Shown piece after piece: positions 17,312-27,307 of a DNA stretch of 64,000 nucleotides. This DNA is from Paludisphaera borealis (GTDB lineage: Bacteria; Planctomycetota; Planctomycetia; Isosphaerales; Isosphaeraceae). The stretch is from NCBI RefSeq assembly GCF_001956985.1, contig NZ_CP019082.1:1240001-1304000 (forward strand), read 5' to 3'. Every line of letters begins with the position of its first letter. The stretch's first letter is position 1. The position numbers were made by a program, and so were the translations under genes. Under the pieces are notes generated by a model. The model ran no database searches, was not told the origin of the DNA, and worked only from the letters and a program-made list of their open reading frames with translations.

Positions 17312-17923
17312 ATGGCGACCAAGACTCCCACGACGACCGACGCTTGCAGGCGGCCGTACCGATTCACCATCAAGCAGCTTGAGCGAATGATCGAGACCGG
17401 CGTCATCCCCGACTCGACCGACGTCGAGCTGGTCCGTGGGAAGCTCTACCGCATGACCAAATACGAGCCTCACAACTTCACCGTGGCGATGATGGCCAGG
17501 CGGCTCGGCCGAATGTTCCCCGAGGAGGAATTCACCGTCCGCGAGGAGAAGTCGATGTCGCACGATCAGCGATCGATGCCCGAGCCGGATATCGCCGTCG
17601 TCCGGGGGCGCCTCGAAGACTTCCGTCCCCGGCCCCCGTCGACCTCGGAGGCCGTGTTGCTCGTCGAAGTCTGCCAGAGCACGAAGCGGGCCGACTACCA
17701 CGACAAGCTGTCGCTTTACGCGGAAGGCGGCGCGCCGACCTACTGGATCGTCGACCTCGACGCCCGCACGGTCACCGTCCACGCCGACCCCATGAGCCAA
17801 GGGGCCCGCAGCATCTATTCGCGCGTCGAGGCGTTCGCCGACGATGCCTCGGTCCCCGTCGTCTTCGACGGCCGCGAACTCGGCCGGATCGTCGTGAAGG
17901 ACGTCCTGCCGCCGCCGTCCTAG
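17312..17923 (+). CDS. Uma2-family (DUF820) putative endonuclease
   Basis: This 203-aa protein is of the Uma2 family, with a restriction-endonuclease-like fold and very common in cyanobacteria and planctomycetes; the biological role is not established. The N-terminal segment YRFTIKQLERMIETGVIP is the usual lead-in. The core has PEPDIAVVRGR and, about 30 residues later, VLLVEVCQSTKRADYHDKL, giving a D...E-x-x pattern expected for the metal site, followed by TYWIVDL. It starts 15 nt after the cimA stop, so it is probably transcribed with it, though families of this kind are often mobile. Confidence 0.9.
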   Translation: MATKTPTTTDACRRPYRFTIKQLERMIETGVIPDSTDVELVRGKLYRMTKYEPHNFTVAMMARRLGRMFPEEEFTVREEKSMSHDQRSMPEPDIAVVRGRLEDFRPRPPSTSEAVLLVEVCQSTKRADYHDKLSLYAEGGAPTYWIVDLDARTVTVHADPMSQGARSIYSRVEAFADDASVPVVFDGRELGRIVVKDVLPPPS

Positions 17924-18094
17924 TGACTTGAGTTGGAGTTTATTCTGGAAGAGTCGGACGATGGGGGTCACGGGGTCGGTTTCCGAACCCGTGCCACCCT
18001 GATTCAAGACCACGGCTTTTCGACTCACCGCACTCGTTTCCGCGTTCACGTTTTCCGTTCCCAAAACGAATCCCACCGAAACCAACGCGCCGGT

Positions 18095-20905
18095 ATGAAT
18101 ATCAACGAAATCCCCAAGCAGTACGACCCGAAGGACGCCCAGGACCGTTGGTACGAGTTCTGGCTCAAGAGCGGCTACTTCCACGCCGATCCGGCGAGCG
18201 AGAAGCCCCCGTACTGCATCGTGATCCCCCCGCCCAACGTTACCGGGGCGTTGCACCTGGGTCATGCGCTCAACAACACCCTGCAAGACATCCTGATCCG
18301 CTGGCGGCGGATGCAGGGCTGGGACTGCCTCTGGATGCCCGGCACCGACCACGCCGGGATCGCCACCCAGGCGGTCGTCGAGCGCCGGCTGCTCGAAGAG
18401 GAGAAGCTCACCCGCCACGACATCGGTCGCGAAGCCCTCGTCGACAGGATCTGGGCGTGGAAGGACGAGTACGAGAAGCGCATCCTCGGCCAGCTCCGGC
18501 TGATGGGCTGCTCGTGCGACTGGGAGCGGACGCGGTTCACGCTCGACGAGGTCTGCTCGCAGGCCGTCCGCCGCACGTTCTTCAACCTGTTCAAGGCGGG
18601 CAAGATCTTCCGTGGCAAGCGGCTGGTGAACTGGGACACCCAGCTCCGCACCGCGGTCGCCGACGATGAGATCTATTACGAGGAGACGAACGGCCACCTC
18701 TGGACCATCAAGTACTCGGTGGCCGACTCGAACGAGGTGCTCCACGTCGCCACGACGCGGCCCGAGACGATGCTCGGCGACACGGCCGTCGCCGTCCACC
18801 CCGACGACCCGCGTTACCAGCATCTGATTGGCAAAATGCTCGAACTACCGCTGACCGGGCGGCGGATTCCGATCATCGCCGACCCGATCCTCGTCGACCC
18901 CGCGTTCGGCACCGGCTGCGTGAAGGTTACACCCGCGCACGATCCCAACGACTACCAGACGGGCCTGCGCAACGGCCTGCCGATGATCAACCTGCTCAAC
19001 CCCGACGGCACGTACAACGAAAACGCCGGCGCCAAGTACGCGGGGCTCGATCGGATGGTCGTCCGCAAGCGGGTGGTCGCGGACCTGAAGGAGGCCGGCC
19101 TCCTCGAACGGGTCGACTCGTACCTCGTCCGCCTCAACCACTCCGACCGCAGCAAGACGCCCATCGAGCCGTACCTCTCCGATCAGTGGTTCGTGCGGAT
19201 GGGCGACGAGGCCGACGACACGCCCGGGTTCGCCCAGCAGGCCATGGACGCCGTGGCGACGGGCCAGGTGCGGATCACCCCGGAACGCTACGCCAAGAGC
19301 TACATCGACTGGCTGACCGAGAAGCGCGACTGGTGCATCAGCCGGCAGCTCTGGTGGGGCCACCGCATCCCCATCTGGTTCTGCTCGACCTGCACTGAGG
19401 ACGACTTGCAACTGGCCTTCGGCGGTCGTACCGACGTCTCCTGGCGCGAGGCCGAGGCGGGCGGCTGGCTGATCTGCGGCGAGCACGACCTGGCGGCCGA
19501 GGCCCTCGGCGACGGCCACACGCTGCGGCAGGAGACCGACGTCCTGGACACCTGGTTCAGCTCGGCCCTCTGGCCGCACTCGACCCTCGGTTGGCCCGAC
19601 GAGACCCCCGAGCTGCGCAAGTATTACCCGACGAGCGTCCTCTCCACGGCTCGTGACATCATCACGCTCTGGGTCGCCCGGATGGTGATCTTCGGCCAGT
19701 TCAACATGCGCGAGGTCCCGTTCCGCGACGTCTACATCCACCCCGTGATCCAAGACGGCAACGGCAAGCGGATGTCGAAGTCGGCCGGCAACGGCGTCGA
19801 CCCCGTGGATATCGTCGAAGTTTACGGTGCCGACGCCCTCCGCTACACGTTGGCCCTGGGCGCCACCGAGACCCAAGACCTGCGGATGCCCGTCGAGAAG
19901 CTGAAGCTCGCCGACGGCCGGACGATCAACAGCTCCGAGCGGTTCGAGCAAGGGCGGAATTTCGCCAACAAGATCTGGAACGTCGCCCGGCTGACGATGA
20001 TGAACCTGGAGGGCTACGAGGCCGCGCCGGTGGACGTCGCCAAGCTGCCGGTCGAGGACCGCTGGATCTTGGCCGAGCTGGACGAGACGGTCGCCGCGAC
20101 GACCGCGGATCTCGACGCCTTCCGGTTCTCGGAAGCGACGCGCCGGCTTCGCGAGTTCGCCTGGGGCGAGTTCTGCGACTGGTACGTCGAGTTCATCAAG
20201 ACGAGGCTCCGCGACCCCGAGACGCGGCCGGACGCCCAGCGCGTGGCGGCGGCGGTCCTCGACGTCCTCTGCCGGCTCTTGCATCCGATCATGCCGTTCC
20301 TCACCGAGCAGATCTGGCAGCCGCTGGGCCAGCTCGCCCCGCGTCGAGGCGCGCCCGAGCCGGTCGCCGCCGCGGCCAGCGTCTGCGTCGCCCCCTGGCC
20401 CGTCCTCGCGGGCCTGGAAGACGCCGAGGCCCGCGCCACGGTGGCCCAGTGGAAGGAGAAGATCCAGGCGATCCGCAACCTCCGGGCCGAGCGCAACGTC
20501 CCCAAGGACGCCAAGATCTCCCCCGTGATCGTGGCCGAGGGGGTGGTCGCCGACCGGTTGCGGCTGGGCGAGAGCTTCATCCGCAGCCTGACCGGCGCGG
20601 CGAGCGTCGAGATCACGGCCGACGGCTCGCGGCGACCGGCCGATTCGGCCGTGTCCGTCCTGGCCGACGCCGAGATCGTCCTGCCGCTGGAAGGGCTGAT
20701 CGACAAGGAGGCCGAACTGGCCAAGCTCCGCAAGAGCCTGGCCGACCTGGAACGCCAGATCGCCCCCTTGCGAGCGAAACTGTCCAACGAATCGTTCACA
20801 TCGCGGGCGCCCGCCGAGGTCGTCTCGGCCTCGCGCGACAAGCTCGCCGAGCTGGAAGCCCAGCACGCCGCGGTCGCGAGCCTGGTGGAGACCGCGCGGA
20901 CATGA
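18095..20905 (+). CDS. valS: Valyl-tRNA synthetase
   Basis: This 936-aa class I enzyme charges tRNA-Val. The HIGH motif reads HLGH at residues 54-57 within PPPNVTGALHLGHA, and the KMSKS motif reads RMSKS at 559-563. Between them lies the CP1 editing domain (TTRPETMLGDTAVAVHP, the signature for hydrolysing mischarged Thr). The anticodon-binding domain contains the block RFSEATRRLREFAWGEFCDWY, and a C-terminal coiled-coil arm (about 870-936, KEAELAKLRKSLADLERQI) is typical of ValRS. I choose ATG 18095, since the frame upstream has no family resemblance. Length and motif order are normal. Confidence 0.97.
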   Translation: MNINEIPKQYDPKDAQDRWYEFWLKSGYFHADPASEKPPYCIVIPPPNVTGALHLGHALNNTLQDILIRWRRMQGWDCLWMPGTDHAGIATQAVVERRLLEEEKLTRHDIGREALVDRIWAWKDEYEKRILGQLRLMGCSCDWERTRFTLDEVCSQAVRRTFFNLFKAGKIFRGKRLVNWDTQLRTAVADDEIYYEETNGHLWTIKYSVADSNEVLHVATTRPETMLGDTAVAVHPDDPRYQHLIGKMLELPLTGRRIPIIADPILVDPAFGTGCVKVTPAHDPNDYQTGLRNGLPMINLLNPDGTYNENAGAKYAGLDRMVVRKRVVADLKEAGLLERVDSYLVRLNHSDRSKTPIEPYLSDQWFVRMGDEADDTPGFAQQAMDAVATGQVRITPERYAKSYIDWLTEKRDWCISRQLWWGHRIPIWFCSTCTEDDLQLAFGGRTDVSWREAEAGGWLICGEHDLAAEALGDGHTLRQETDVLDTWFSSALWPHSTLGWPDETPELRKYYPTSVLSTARDIITLWVARMVIFGQFNMREVPFRDVYIHPVIQDGNGKRMSKSAGNGVDPVDIVEVYGADALRYTLALGATETQDLRMPVEKLKLADGRTINSSERFEQGRNFANKIWNVARLTMMNLEGYEAAPVDVAKLPVEDRWILAELDETVAATTADLDAFRFSEATRRLREFAWGEFCDWYVEFIKTRLRDPETRPDAQRVAAAVLDVLCRLLHPIMPFLTEQIWQPLGQLAPRRGAPEPVAAAASVCVAPWPVLAGLEDAEARATVAQWKEKIQAIRNLRAERNVPKDAKISPVIVAEGVVADRLRLGESFIRSLTGAASVEITADGSRRPADSAVSVLADAEIVLPLEGLIDKEAELAKLRKSLADLERQIAPLRAKLSNESFTSRAPAEVVSASRDKLAELEAQHAAVASLVETART

Positions 20906-21018
20906 CGCCCCTCACGTTGACGGGGCCGATCGCGGCTCTTATGATCAAGCGGAAGCGTTCCGGGCGACGACGACCCGGACCGGGTTATCAAGCCGGTCAA
21001 GTGGAAAGGTAAGCTGCC

Positions 21019-21414
21019 GTGCCGGTCCAGATGGATCTCATGCGGATCATCATCAATGAGAACAGCGATCAACACATCATCTTCCTCAAGGAAGTTGAAG
21101 GCGACCGCATGTTCCCGATCGTGATCGGCATCTTCGAGGCCTCGAGCATCGACCGGCGCGTCAAGAACCAGCAGAGCCAGCGCCCGCTCACCCACGACCT
21201 CCTGGCCAACGCCATCGAGTTGCTGGGGGGCGAACTCCAGGATATCTATATCAGCGAGCTACGTGATCATACGTATTTCGCCAAGCTGCGGATTCGCCAC
21301 GAGGGCGAGATCCTCGAGATCGACTCGCGGCCCAGCGACGCGATCGCGCTGGCCGTGACCGTGGACGTCCCCATCTACGTGGCCGAGGACATCATCGAGG
21401 AAGTCAGCCAGTGA
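21019..21414 (+). CDS. Bifunctional nuclease (BFN/DUF151) family protein
   Basis: This 131-aa protein is of the BFN domain family, described as having DNase/RNase activity in plants and of uncertain role in bacteria. Family blocks seen are FPIVIGIFEASSIDR, RPLTHDLLANAIELLGG, YFAKLRIRHEGEILEIDSRP and SDAIALAVTVDVPIYVAEDI, covering almost the whole length. The start is GTG at 21019; ATG 21031 (MDLMRI) is an alternative. It is 113 nt downstream of valS on the same strand and is followed by two tRNA genes. Confidence 0.9.
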   Translation: MPVQMDLMRIIINENSDQHIIFLKEVEGDRMFPIVIGIFEASSIDRRVKNQQSQRPLTHDLLANAIELLGGELQDIYISELRDHTYFAKLRIRHEGEILEIDSRPSDAIALAVTVDVPIYVAEDIIEEVSQ

Positions 21415-21477
21415 ACGGGAGGCGAGGCGGACGAGCGAAGCGGCCGAACCTCGCCGCGCATCGAGCCGTCGAAATTC

Positions 21478-21564
21478 GGAGGGGTGCCAGAGTGGTCGAT
21501 TGGGACGGTCTTGAAAACCGTTGAAGGGTCACACCTTCCGTGGGTTCGAATCCCACCCCCTCCG
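21478..21564 (+). tRNA. tRNA-Ser (anticodon UGA)
   Basis: This 87-nt gene has acceptor arms GGAGGGG (21478-21484) and CCCCTCC (21557-21563) and discriminator G at 21564. The anticodon loop CTTGAAA lies between ACGGT and ACCGT. A long variable arm and the T-arm GTGGG-TTCGAAT-CCCAC complete the structure. The CCA end is not encoded. It reads UCA and, by wobble, other UCN codons. Confidence 0.97.
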
Positions 21565-21612
21565 CTTGGATCGGTCGAGAGCCGGTCGGAATCGCAACGA
21601 CCCGCCCAAGAT

Positions 21613-21697
21613 GCCGGCGTGGCGGAATGGCAGACGCTGAGGACTTAAAATCCTCTTCGGGGGAACCCGAGTGTGGGTTCGAATCCCACCGCCGGTA
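21613..21697 (+). tRNA. tRNA-Leu (anticodon UAA)
   Basis: This 85-nt gene has acceptor arms GCCGGCG (21613-21619) and CGCCGGT (21690-21696, with a terminal G-U pair) and discriminator A at 21697. The anticodon loop CTTAAAA lies between GAGGA and TCCTC. A long variable arm and the T-arm GTGGG-TTCGAAT-CCCAC follow. CCA is not encoded. It lies 48 nt after tRNA-Ser and is probably co-transcribed with it. Confidence 0.97.
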
Positions 21698-21728
21698 TTG
21701 GATCGCAGGGCTGCGGGAGCGGGGGCGA

Positions 21729-22643
21729 TCATCGCCAGGCGAACTCGGGGGGGACGGGGAAGCCGGCGACCTCGGGGCGGACGAGGGACCAGAACTCACG
21801 GACCTTGGCGCGGACGGGCTCGGTCTCCATCCCCAGAACCTTGAAGATCAGGCCGGCGTCGTTGGGGAGCCGGCTCGCGCCGGCGGCGCATCGGGCCTTG
21901 CGGTCGAAGACGGCGGGAGCCTGGGCGAGGATGCGGTCGGCGTGGAGCTTGGGAGTGAGCAGGATCACGTTGCCGAAGACGTCGAAGTCGCCCATGGCGC
22001 CCGCGGCGCGGGGGGGCTCGCGGTTGGGCTCGATCAGGAACTTCTCGGTGAACAGATCCGACCCGTCGGGCCGCTCGGCGTGGACCGTCGAGGAGAAGAG
22101 GTCGAACACGAAGCACTCACCGTCGCGGTAGTACTTTCGTCCGCACGTGAGGATCTCGGAGTATAATAATGTGGCGGTCGGATGGATTTCGAGGCGTGTT
22201 CGGGTCAAGAACCGCGAGCGTCGGAACGGGATGACCTGGTCGGGGAGAAGCTCCAGATAGGCGCCCTCTTCGAGCACGACGTCCTGGACTTGCATCGCGT
22301 AGTTGGCGTCCATCTCGTGGATCTTGGTCGCGGCCTGGGTGGTGACGTGGGCGAAGGCGTCGCGGGCGACCCGGACGTCGATCGTGTAGCGGTCGCCCTG
22401 AAGGATTCCCCCGGCGTTGCTGATGATGAACACGAACGGCAGGTCGGGCATGCCCTCGTCGCAGTAGAGCGCTTTCTGGACGATGAGCGGCGCCCGGCGC
22501 TCCAAAAACGCCAGGATCGACCGCTCGCCGCGACGCTCGAACCGCATTCGCAAAAGCGCGACCTTGCCGACCGATCCGCTCGGGAGCTGTTTCGGCTCGT
22601 CTTGATAGGGCGCGAGTTCGCGCGGGAGGGGAAACGGTGTCAA
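21729..22643 (-). CDS. ureD: Urease accessory protein UreD
   Basis: UreD (UreH) of about 304 aa is the scaffold that binds apo-urease with UreF and UreG during nickel insertion. Family features are [19 protein letters not shown] near residue 75, the block [14 protein letters not shown]-like ([12 protein letters not shown]), [10 protein letters not shown] and the Cys-Gly motif ILTCGRKYY. The TTG at 22643 overlaps the ureG stop as TTGA, which suggests translational coupling; the frame is open 29 codons further up inside ureG. It is the last gene of the operon and is convergent with tRNA-Leu. An internal methionine start would be too late for the family. Confidence 0.9.
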   Translation of the reverse strand: MTPFPLPRELAPYQDEPKQLPSGSVGKVALLRMRFERRGERSILAFLERRAPLIVQKALYCDEGMPDLPFVFIISNAGGILQGDRYTIDVRVARDAFAHVTTQAATKIHEMDANYAMQVQDVVLEEGAYLELLPDQVIPFRRSRFLTRTRLEIHPTATLLYSEILTCGRKYYRDGECFVFDLFSSTVHAERPDGSDLFTEKFLIEPNREPPRAAGAMGDFDVFGNVILLTPKLHADRILAQAPAVFDRKARCAAGASRLPNDAGLIFKVLGMETEPVRAKVREFWSLVRPEVAGFPVPPEFAWR

Positions 22644-23281
22644 ACGCCGGCCTTTTTCAGATGGAGGTCGAACAGGACGTTCTCGCGAATAAATGTCACA
22701 AGTGCGTCGATCCCTTCGCCCGTCTTGCAATTGGTGAACAAGAACGGCTTCTCTCCCCGCATGAGACGTGAGTCGGTCTCCATGACTTCGAGACTGGCGC
22801 CGACGTAGGGGGCGAGGTCGGTCTTGTTGATGACGAGCACGTCCGACTGCGTGATTCCGGGGCCGTTCTTGCGGGGGATCTTGTCGCCGGCGGCGACGTC
22901 GATCACATAGATGAAGTAATCGACGAGCGCGGGGCTGAAGGTCAGGGTCAGGTTATCGCCGCCGCTTTCGATGAGCACCAGGTCGGTGTCCGGGAACCGC
23001 GATTCCATGTCCTCTACCGCCGCGAGGTTCATGCTCGGGTCTTCGCGGACGGCCGTGTGGGGACAGGCTCCGGTCTCGACGCCGATGATCCGTTCTTCGA
23101 TCAACACCCCCTTGAGCGTTCGCTGGACGTGCTTGGCGTCCTCGGTCGTCACGACGTCGTTGGTGATGATCATGACCCGGACGCCGAGGTCGACCAGCTT
23201 GGGCGTGATCGCCTCGATGAGCGCCGTCTTGCCCGAGCCGACCGGCCCGCCGACCCCGATTCGCGTGATGCTTTTCGCCAT
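22640..23281 (-). CDS. ureG: Urease accessory GTPase UreG
   Basis: This 213-aa SIMIBI-class GTPase powers nickel delivery to urease. The P-loop [12 protein letters not shown] has its lysine at residue 18, the switch region has TTEDA, and the nickel-binding CPH motif lies in [15 protein letters not shown]. The G-domain blocks [11 protein letters not shown] and [14 protein letters not shown] are intact. The ATG at 23281 follows AGGGG by about 9 nt. It overlaps the downstream ureD start and follows ureF by 35 nt. The order E-F-G-D is the usual accessory order. Confidence 0.97.
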   Translation of the reverse strand: MAKSITRIGVGGPVGSGKTALIEAITPKLVDLGVRVMIITNDVVTTEDAKHVQRTLKGVLIEERIIGVETGACPHTAVREDPSMNLAAVEDMESRFPDTDLVLIESGGDNLTLTFSPALVDYFIYVIDVAAGDKIPRKNGPGITQSDVLVINKTDLAPYVGASLEVMETDSRLMRGEKPFLFTNCKTGEGIDALVTFIRENVLFDLHLKKAGV

Positions 23282-23316
23282 GGTCTCAACGCCCCTTTCC
23301 TGCCGATCCGTTCCAT

Positions 23317-24006
23317 TCAATTCATGAACATGCGAACCGTCGCCCGGACGTGCAGCGCCGCCAGGACGTCGAACGTCGGCGCGAAGGCCGTCATGTCGTC
23401 GAGTCCGGCGTCGGCCACGCGGTCGAAGGTCGCCTCGGCTTCGCCGTTGACCTCGAACAGGATCGCCTGGGCGTCGAGGTAACTGAGCTTCATCAGCCGG
23501 AGCGCCGACGAAACCATCATGGTGGCCACTCCATATTGGTGGACGGCGAACGTCTCCCGTTCGGACAGGCCGAGCGTCGAGAAGACGACGGCCTGGCCGA
23601 CGGGGTAGGTGCCGGGCGTCGTCCCCGCCTTGATCGAGGCCAGCCATCCGCCGACCACCGCCGAGGGGGCGACCGCCTCGGCCAACTCGGCCATCTTGCG
23701 ACCCATTCGAACGTTCATGGTCCGCATCTCCTCGTTGAGCTTGCGGTTGAAGATCGCGCGATCGGCTCGTTCGACCCGCGCCGGGTCGCCGGCGGCCGAG
23801 GCCCGGAAAGCTTCCAGCATGCCGACGCCGTCGGACGTCGCGGCCTGGACCACGGCGGTCCTGACGAAGCGCCGGAGGCTCTCGACGTCGGAGACGATCC
23901 CGTTCTGGACCGCCGATTCGAGGCCGTTCGAAAACGAGAAGGCCCCGACTGGCAGTACGGAATCGCCGAACTGGAGGATGCGCATGCATTCAAGAATCGT
24001 CGCCAC
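23317..24006 (-). CDS. ureF: Urease accessory protein UreF
   Basis: This all-helical protein of 229 aa bridges UreD and UreG and acts as a GTPase-activating/fidelity factor in urease maturation. Typical is the N-terminal block [20 protein letters not shown]. Later [23 protein letters not shown] and the C-terminal [12 protein letters not shown] match the family pattern. The start is a GTG at 24006 with GGAAGGG just upstream, 12 nt after the ureE stop. Length is normal. Confidence 0.93.
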   Translation of the reverse strand: MATILECMRILQFGDSVLPVGAFSFSNGLESAVQNGIVSDVESLRRFVRTAVVQAATSDGVGMLEAFRASAAGDPARVERADRAIFNRKLNEEMRTMNVRMGRKMAELAEAVAPSAVVGGWLASIKAGTTPGTYPVGQAVVFSTLGLSERETFAVHQYGVATMMVSSALRLMKLSYLDAQAILFEVNGEAEATFDRVADAGLDDMTAFAPTFDVLAALHVRATVRMFMN

Positions 24007-24018
24007 GAACGCCCTTCC

Positions 24019-24681
24019 TTAGTGGTGGTGATCGCCGTGGTCGTGCGTACGTGTATGAGTATGGGAGTGAGAATGGGAATGGAGGCCGCTGGGGCCGCCG
24101 CCGCCCGGCGCTTCGTCGTGCACGTGGATCGGCGTATGGACGTGCGGTGTTGAATCGGCGCCTCCGAAGAGCCTTCGCGATTCGTGAGGGGCGAGGTACG
24201 GGATGATCTCGGAGCCCGGCGCGAACTCGTAATGGATTCCCTCGAAGGCGTGCGTCTTCATGACCGAGGCCATGACCTTGCGGTCGACGGTCAGGGGGAC
24301 GTACACGGTCGTCCCCTTGACCACGGCCGGCCAGTGTTGGTTTCCCAGGGCGTGACCGAGCTCGAAGCAGGTCCGCGCCAGCGTCTCGGCCGCCTGGCCG
24401 ACCAGCCCGTCGAGGTGGATCACCAGGACGTCCTGGAGCACGATCCGGGCGACGATCGCGGACCGAGACGCCTCGTCCCAGGACAGGACGTCGCCGTCGT
24501 GGAGGTGGCTGTTGCGATCGAGGGCGACGGCCACCTCGGACCCCTCGCTGGTCTTGAGCCGGAACCGGTTCTTCTGAGCCTGCCACTGGTCGAGGCTGAG
24601 GACGTCGAGCCGCGCGCCTTTCAGCCGGCCGACCCAGGGTTCCTCATTGACGTTGCCGATGATCGACTCGACGAGAATCAT
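24019..24681 (-). CDS. ureE: Urease nickel metallochaperone UreE with His-rich tail
   Basis: This 220-aa protein delivers nickel to UreG and urease. The N-terminal peptide-binding domain (to about residue 75) includes the block FRLKTSEGSEVAVALDR. The C-terminal metal domain has ARTCFELGHALGNQHWPA, with the conserved dimer-interface histidine in GNQHWP. The last 35 or so residues are extremely His-rich (HSHSHSHTHTRTHDHGDHHH), as in enterobacterial UreE, and should bind several nickel ions. GAGGAG lies 6 nt before the ATG. The gene is 34 nt downstream of ureC. Confidence 0.95.
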   Translation of the reverse strand: MILVESIIGNVNEEPWVGRLKGARLDVLSLDQWQAQKNRFRLKTSEGSEVAVALDRNSHLHDGDVLSWDEASRSAIVARIVLQDVLVIHLDGLVGQAAETLARTCFELGHALGNQHWPAVVKGTTVYVPLTVDRKVMASVMKTHAFEGIHYEFAPGSEIIPYLAPHESRRLFGGADSTPHVHTPIHVHDEAPGGGGPSGLHSHSHSHTHTRTHDHGDHHH

Positions 24682-24715
24682 GCGTCGCTCCTCAAGCCTG
24701 TGGGACGCCCCTTGC

Positions 24716-26434
24716 TCAACTGAAGAAATAGAGCTGGTTGAGCGCGATCGTCTTGGGCGGCGTGACGGTCGCGTGGACGCCGTCGACCTTGACGGCGAAG
24801 GTCTGGGGGTCGACGTCGATGTCGGGGAGGAAGTCGTTGCGGACCATGTGGCTCTTGCCCAGGGTCCGGGTGCCGTAGACCGGCCGGACGATCCTCTCGA
24901 GCCCGTATTTCTGGGCGACGCCGCGGTCGTAGGCGACTTTCGAGACGAACGAGACGCAGTTCCTGGCGAGCGTCGTGCCGAAGGCCCCGAACATCGGGCG
25001 ATAGTACATGGGCTGCGTCGTCGGCAGCGAGGCGTTGGGGGCGCCCATGTTGGACCAGACGATCATCCCCCCCTTGAGGACCAGCTTCGGCTTGGCTCCG
25101 AAGAACGCCGGCTCCCAGAGCACGAGGTCGGCCATCTTGCCCGGCGCGATCGAGCCGAGCACGTCGGCGATGCCGGCCGTGATGGCGGGGTTGATCGTGA
25201 CCTTGGCCACGAACCGCAGGACGCGGAAGTTGTCGTTCCCCTTGGAGTCCTCGGGGAGCGGGCCGCGGGCCTTCTTCATGATGTCGGCGGTCTGGATGCA
25301 TCGCAGCCAGTTCTCGCCGACCCGGCCCATCGCCTGCGCGTCGCTGCCGATCATCGAGATCGCCCCCATGTCGTGGAGGACGCTCTCGGCGACGATCGTC
25401 TCGGCGCGGACTCGGCTCTCGGCGAACGACACGTCGGAGGGGATCTTGGGGTTGAGGTTGTGGCAGACCATGATCATGTCGAACAGCTCGGCCACCGAGT
25501 TGACGCCGCAGGGAAGGGTCGGGTTCGTCGAACTGGGCAGGACGTTGCGCTGGCCGACGACCTTGAGGAGGTCGGGCGCGTGGCCGCCGCCGGCGCCTTC
25601 GCTGTGGTATGTGTGGATCGTTCGCCCGTCGAACGCGGCGATCGAGTCTTCGACGTATCCCGATTCGTTGAGGGTGTCGGTGTGGACCGCAACGGAGACG
25701 TCGTACTCGTCGGCCACTTTGAGGCAGGTTCGAATCGCGGCGGGCGTGGTCCCGTAATCCTCGTGGATCTTGAAGCCCGCCGCGCCGGCCTCGAGCTGCT
25801 CGATCAGGGGCTCTGGGCTTGATGCGTTCCCCTTGCCCTGGAAGCCGAAATTGATGGGCAGGCCTTCGGCGGCGCGGAGCATCATCTCCAGGTTCCAGGG
25901 GCCGTTGGTCGAGGTGACGCCGTTGGTCCCGTCGGACGGTCCGATGCCGCCTCCCCAGAAGGTGGTCACGCCGTTGCTCAGCGCCGCCCAGACCTGCTGG
26001 GGGCAGATGTAATGGACGTGGGTGTCCATGCCCGCGGCGGTGAGGATCAGATGCTCGCCCGAGATGGCGTCGGTCGCCGTGCCGGTGGCCAGACCCGGCG
26101 TCACGCCGTCCATGGTGCTCGGGTTGCCGGCCTTGCCGACGCCCACGATCTTGCCATCGCGGATGCCGACGTCGGCCTTGATGACGCCGAGATAGGGGTC
26201 GAGCACCGTCACGTTGGTGATGACCATATCCAGGCAGCCGGCCGCCTGGGTGAGCTGGTTGTCCGACCCCATGCCGTCGCGCAGGGTCTTGCCGCCGCCG
26301 TAGATGATCTCGTCGCCGATGACCCGGAGGTCGCGCTCGATCTCGATGAAGAGGTCGGTGTCTCCGAGGCGGATCTTGTCGCCGGTGGTCGGGCCGAACA
26401 GGTCGGCGTACTGCTTGCGGGTGATCTTCGACAT
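24716..26434 (-). CDS. ureC: Urease subunit alpha UreC
   Basis: This 572-aa catalytic subunit hydrolyses urea to ammonia and carbamate at a di-nickel site. The carbamylated lysine is K222 (in GFKIHEDYG), metal histidines are in HVHYICPQQ and [15 protein letters not shown], the catalytic histidine is H325 (MVCHNLN) with the flap cysteine C324 kept, and the metal-binding aspartate is D365 (MIGSDAQAM). All catalytic residues are present. Some normally near-invariant surroundings differ: the usual CTPGPW reads STNGPW, and the second His of CHHL is Asn. It follows ureB by 24 nt, and GGGAG precedes the ATG. Confidence 0.96.
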   Translation of the reverse strand: MSKITRKQYADLFGPTTGDKIRLGDTDLFIEIERDLRVIGDEIIYGGGKTLRDGMGSDNQLTQAAGCLDMVITNVTVLDPYLGVIKADVGIRDGKIVGVGKAGNPSTMDGVTPGLATGTATDAISGEHLILTAAGMDTHVHYICPQQVWAALSNGVTTFWGGGIGPSDGTNGVTSTNGPWNLEMMLRAAEGLPINFGFQGKGNASSPEPLIEQLEAGAAGFKIHEDYGTTPAAIRTCLKVADEYDVSVAVHTDTLNESGYVEDSIAAFDGRTIHTYHSEGAGGGHAPDLLKVVGQRNVLPSSTNPTLPCGVNSVAELFDMIMVCHNLNPKIPSDVSFAESRVRAETIVAESVLHDMGAISMIGSDAQAMGRVGENWLRCIQTADIMKKARGPLPEDSKGNDNFRVLRFVAKVTINPAITAGIADVLGSIAPGKMADLVLWEPAFFGAKPKLVLKGGMIVWSNMGAPNASLPTTQPMYYRPMFGAFGTTLARNCVSFVSKVAYDRGVAQKYGLERIVRPVYGTRTLGKSHMVRNDFLPDIDVDPQTFAVKVDGVHATVTPPKTIALNQLYFFS

Positions 26435-26458
26435 GGTGCTCCCAACCCTCCGCGACGC

Positions 26459-26956
26459 CTAGGATTTGGTGGATTTGAAATCTTCATGCTTGGCGCGCCG
26501 GACGGCCCGCTCGAAGTTCGGGCGATAGTCCGGCGTCGGGCCTTCGCCCGTCCAGCCGTTGACCAGATCGTTGAAGCCGTAGCAGCGCTGCTTGCCCCCC
26601 ATCGGCACCAGCGTCACCTTTTTCTGGTCGCCGGGCTCGAAGCGGATCGCCGTGCCGGCGGGGATGTCGAGCCGCAAGCCGAAGGTGGCGGGCCGGTCGA
26701 AATCGAGGGCCCGATTCGTCTCGAAGAAATGGAAGTGCGAGCCGACCTGGATCGGCCGGTCGCCGGTGTTCTTCACATCGATCGACTTGGTCGGTCGGCC
26801 GACGTTCATCTCGAGGTCGCCGGAGCCCAGGACCAGGCCCCCGACTTCGGCTGTTTCCTGCTTGGTGGCATGAGGCGCGGCGTCGGGCGCGCGCAGCCAG
26901 GGGCCCACTCCCCCAGCCGACTCCTGGTGCTTGGTCGATTTGGGTTTGTCGCTCAT
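26459..26956 (-). CDS. ureB: Urease subunit beta UreB
   Basis: This 165-aa structural subunit packs against UreC. The conserved core starts at about residue 40 ([16 protein letters not shown]) and contains [37 protein letters not shown] and the closing [15 protein letters not shown]. Compared with the usual 100-105 aa, it has about 38 extra N-terminal residues, polar and Ala/Pro-rich, and about 25 extra at the C terminus. AAGGGGGG lies before the ATG. The extension resembles the linker that joins gamma and beta subunits in fused ureases, but here ureA remains separate. Confidence 0.95.
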   Translation of the reverse strand: MSDKPKSTKHQESAGGVGPWLRAPDAAPHATKQETAEVGGLVLGSGDLEMNVGRPTKSIDVKNTGDRPIQVGSHFHFFETNRALDFDRPATFGLRLDIPAGTAIRFEPGDQKKVTLVPMGGKQRCYGFNDLVNGWTGEGPTPDYRPNFERAVRRAKHEDFKSTKS

Positions 26957-27004
26957 GTCGTCCCCCCTTTTCTTGGGTTTCGCGAGCCGTGCTCAGTCCG
27001 TCGT

Positions 27005-27307
27005 CTATTTGATCGGATCGTGTACGGTGACCAGGCGGCTGCCGTCGGTGAATACGGCTTCAAGCTGGATGAACGGAATCATCCCGGGCACGCCTTCCAT
27101 GACGTCGTCCTTGGTGAGCACGAGGCCCGCGTCCTTCATGACCTCCTCGACCGTCTTCCCCTCGCGGGCGCCCTCCAGGGCCGCCGCGGAGATGACGGCG
27201 ATCGACTCGGGGTGGTTGAGTTTCAGTCCCTTGGCCTTGCGCTTGTTCGCGACGTCGGCCATCGTGTAGATGATCAGCTTTTCGAGCTCACGAGGCGTCA
27301 GATGCAT
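27005..27307 (-). CDS. ureA: Urease subunit gamma UreA
   Basis: This 100-aa first gene of the urease operon encodes a complete gamma subunit: [40 protein letters not shown], the V-M-x-G-V-P block [16 protein letters not shown] and the terminal [17 protein letters not shown] lies 6 nt before the ATG, a strong initiation site. The promoter should lie in the 27308-27420 region; I see no NtrC, UreR or NikR site I could defend. Confidence 0.97.
   Translation of the reverse strand: MHLTPRELEKLIIYTMADVANKRKAKGLKLNHPESIAVISAAALEGAREGKTVEEVMKDAGLVLTKDDVMEGVPGMIPFIQLEAVFTDGSRLVTVHDPIK

Noticed and set aside
18845-20866. A 673-codon minus-strand frame opposite valS
   Set aside because: It is antisense to a full valyl-tRNA synthetase with all motifs.
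21404-21799. Open frames running through the tRNA-Ser and tRNA-Leu genes
   Set aside because: They translate tRNA sequence (giving the well-known false word GGIRTH/GWDSNPR) and are not proteins.
24024-24130. Simple-sequence repeat of GTG/CAC type
   Set aside because: It is the coding sequence of the His-rich C-terminal tail of UreE.
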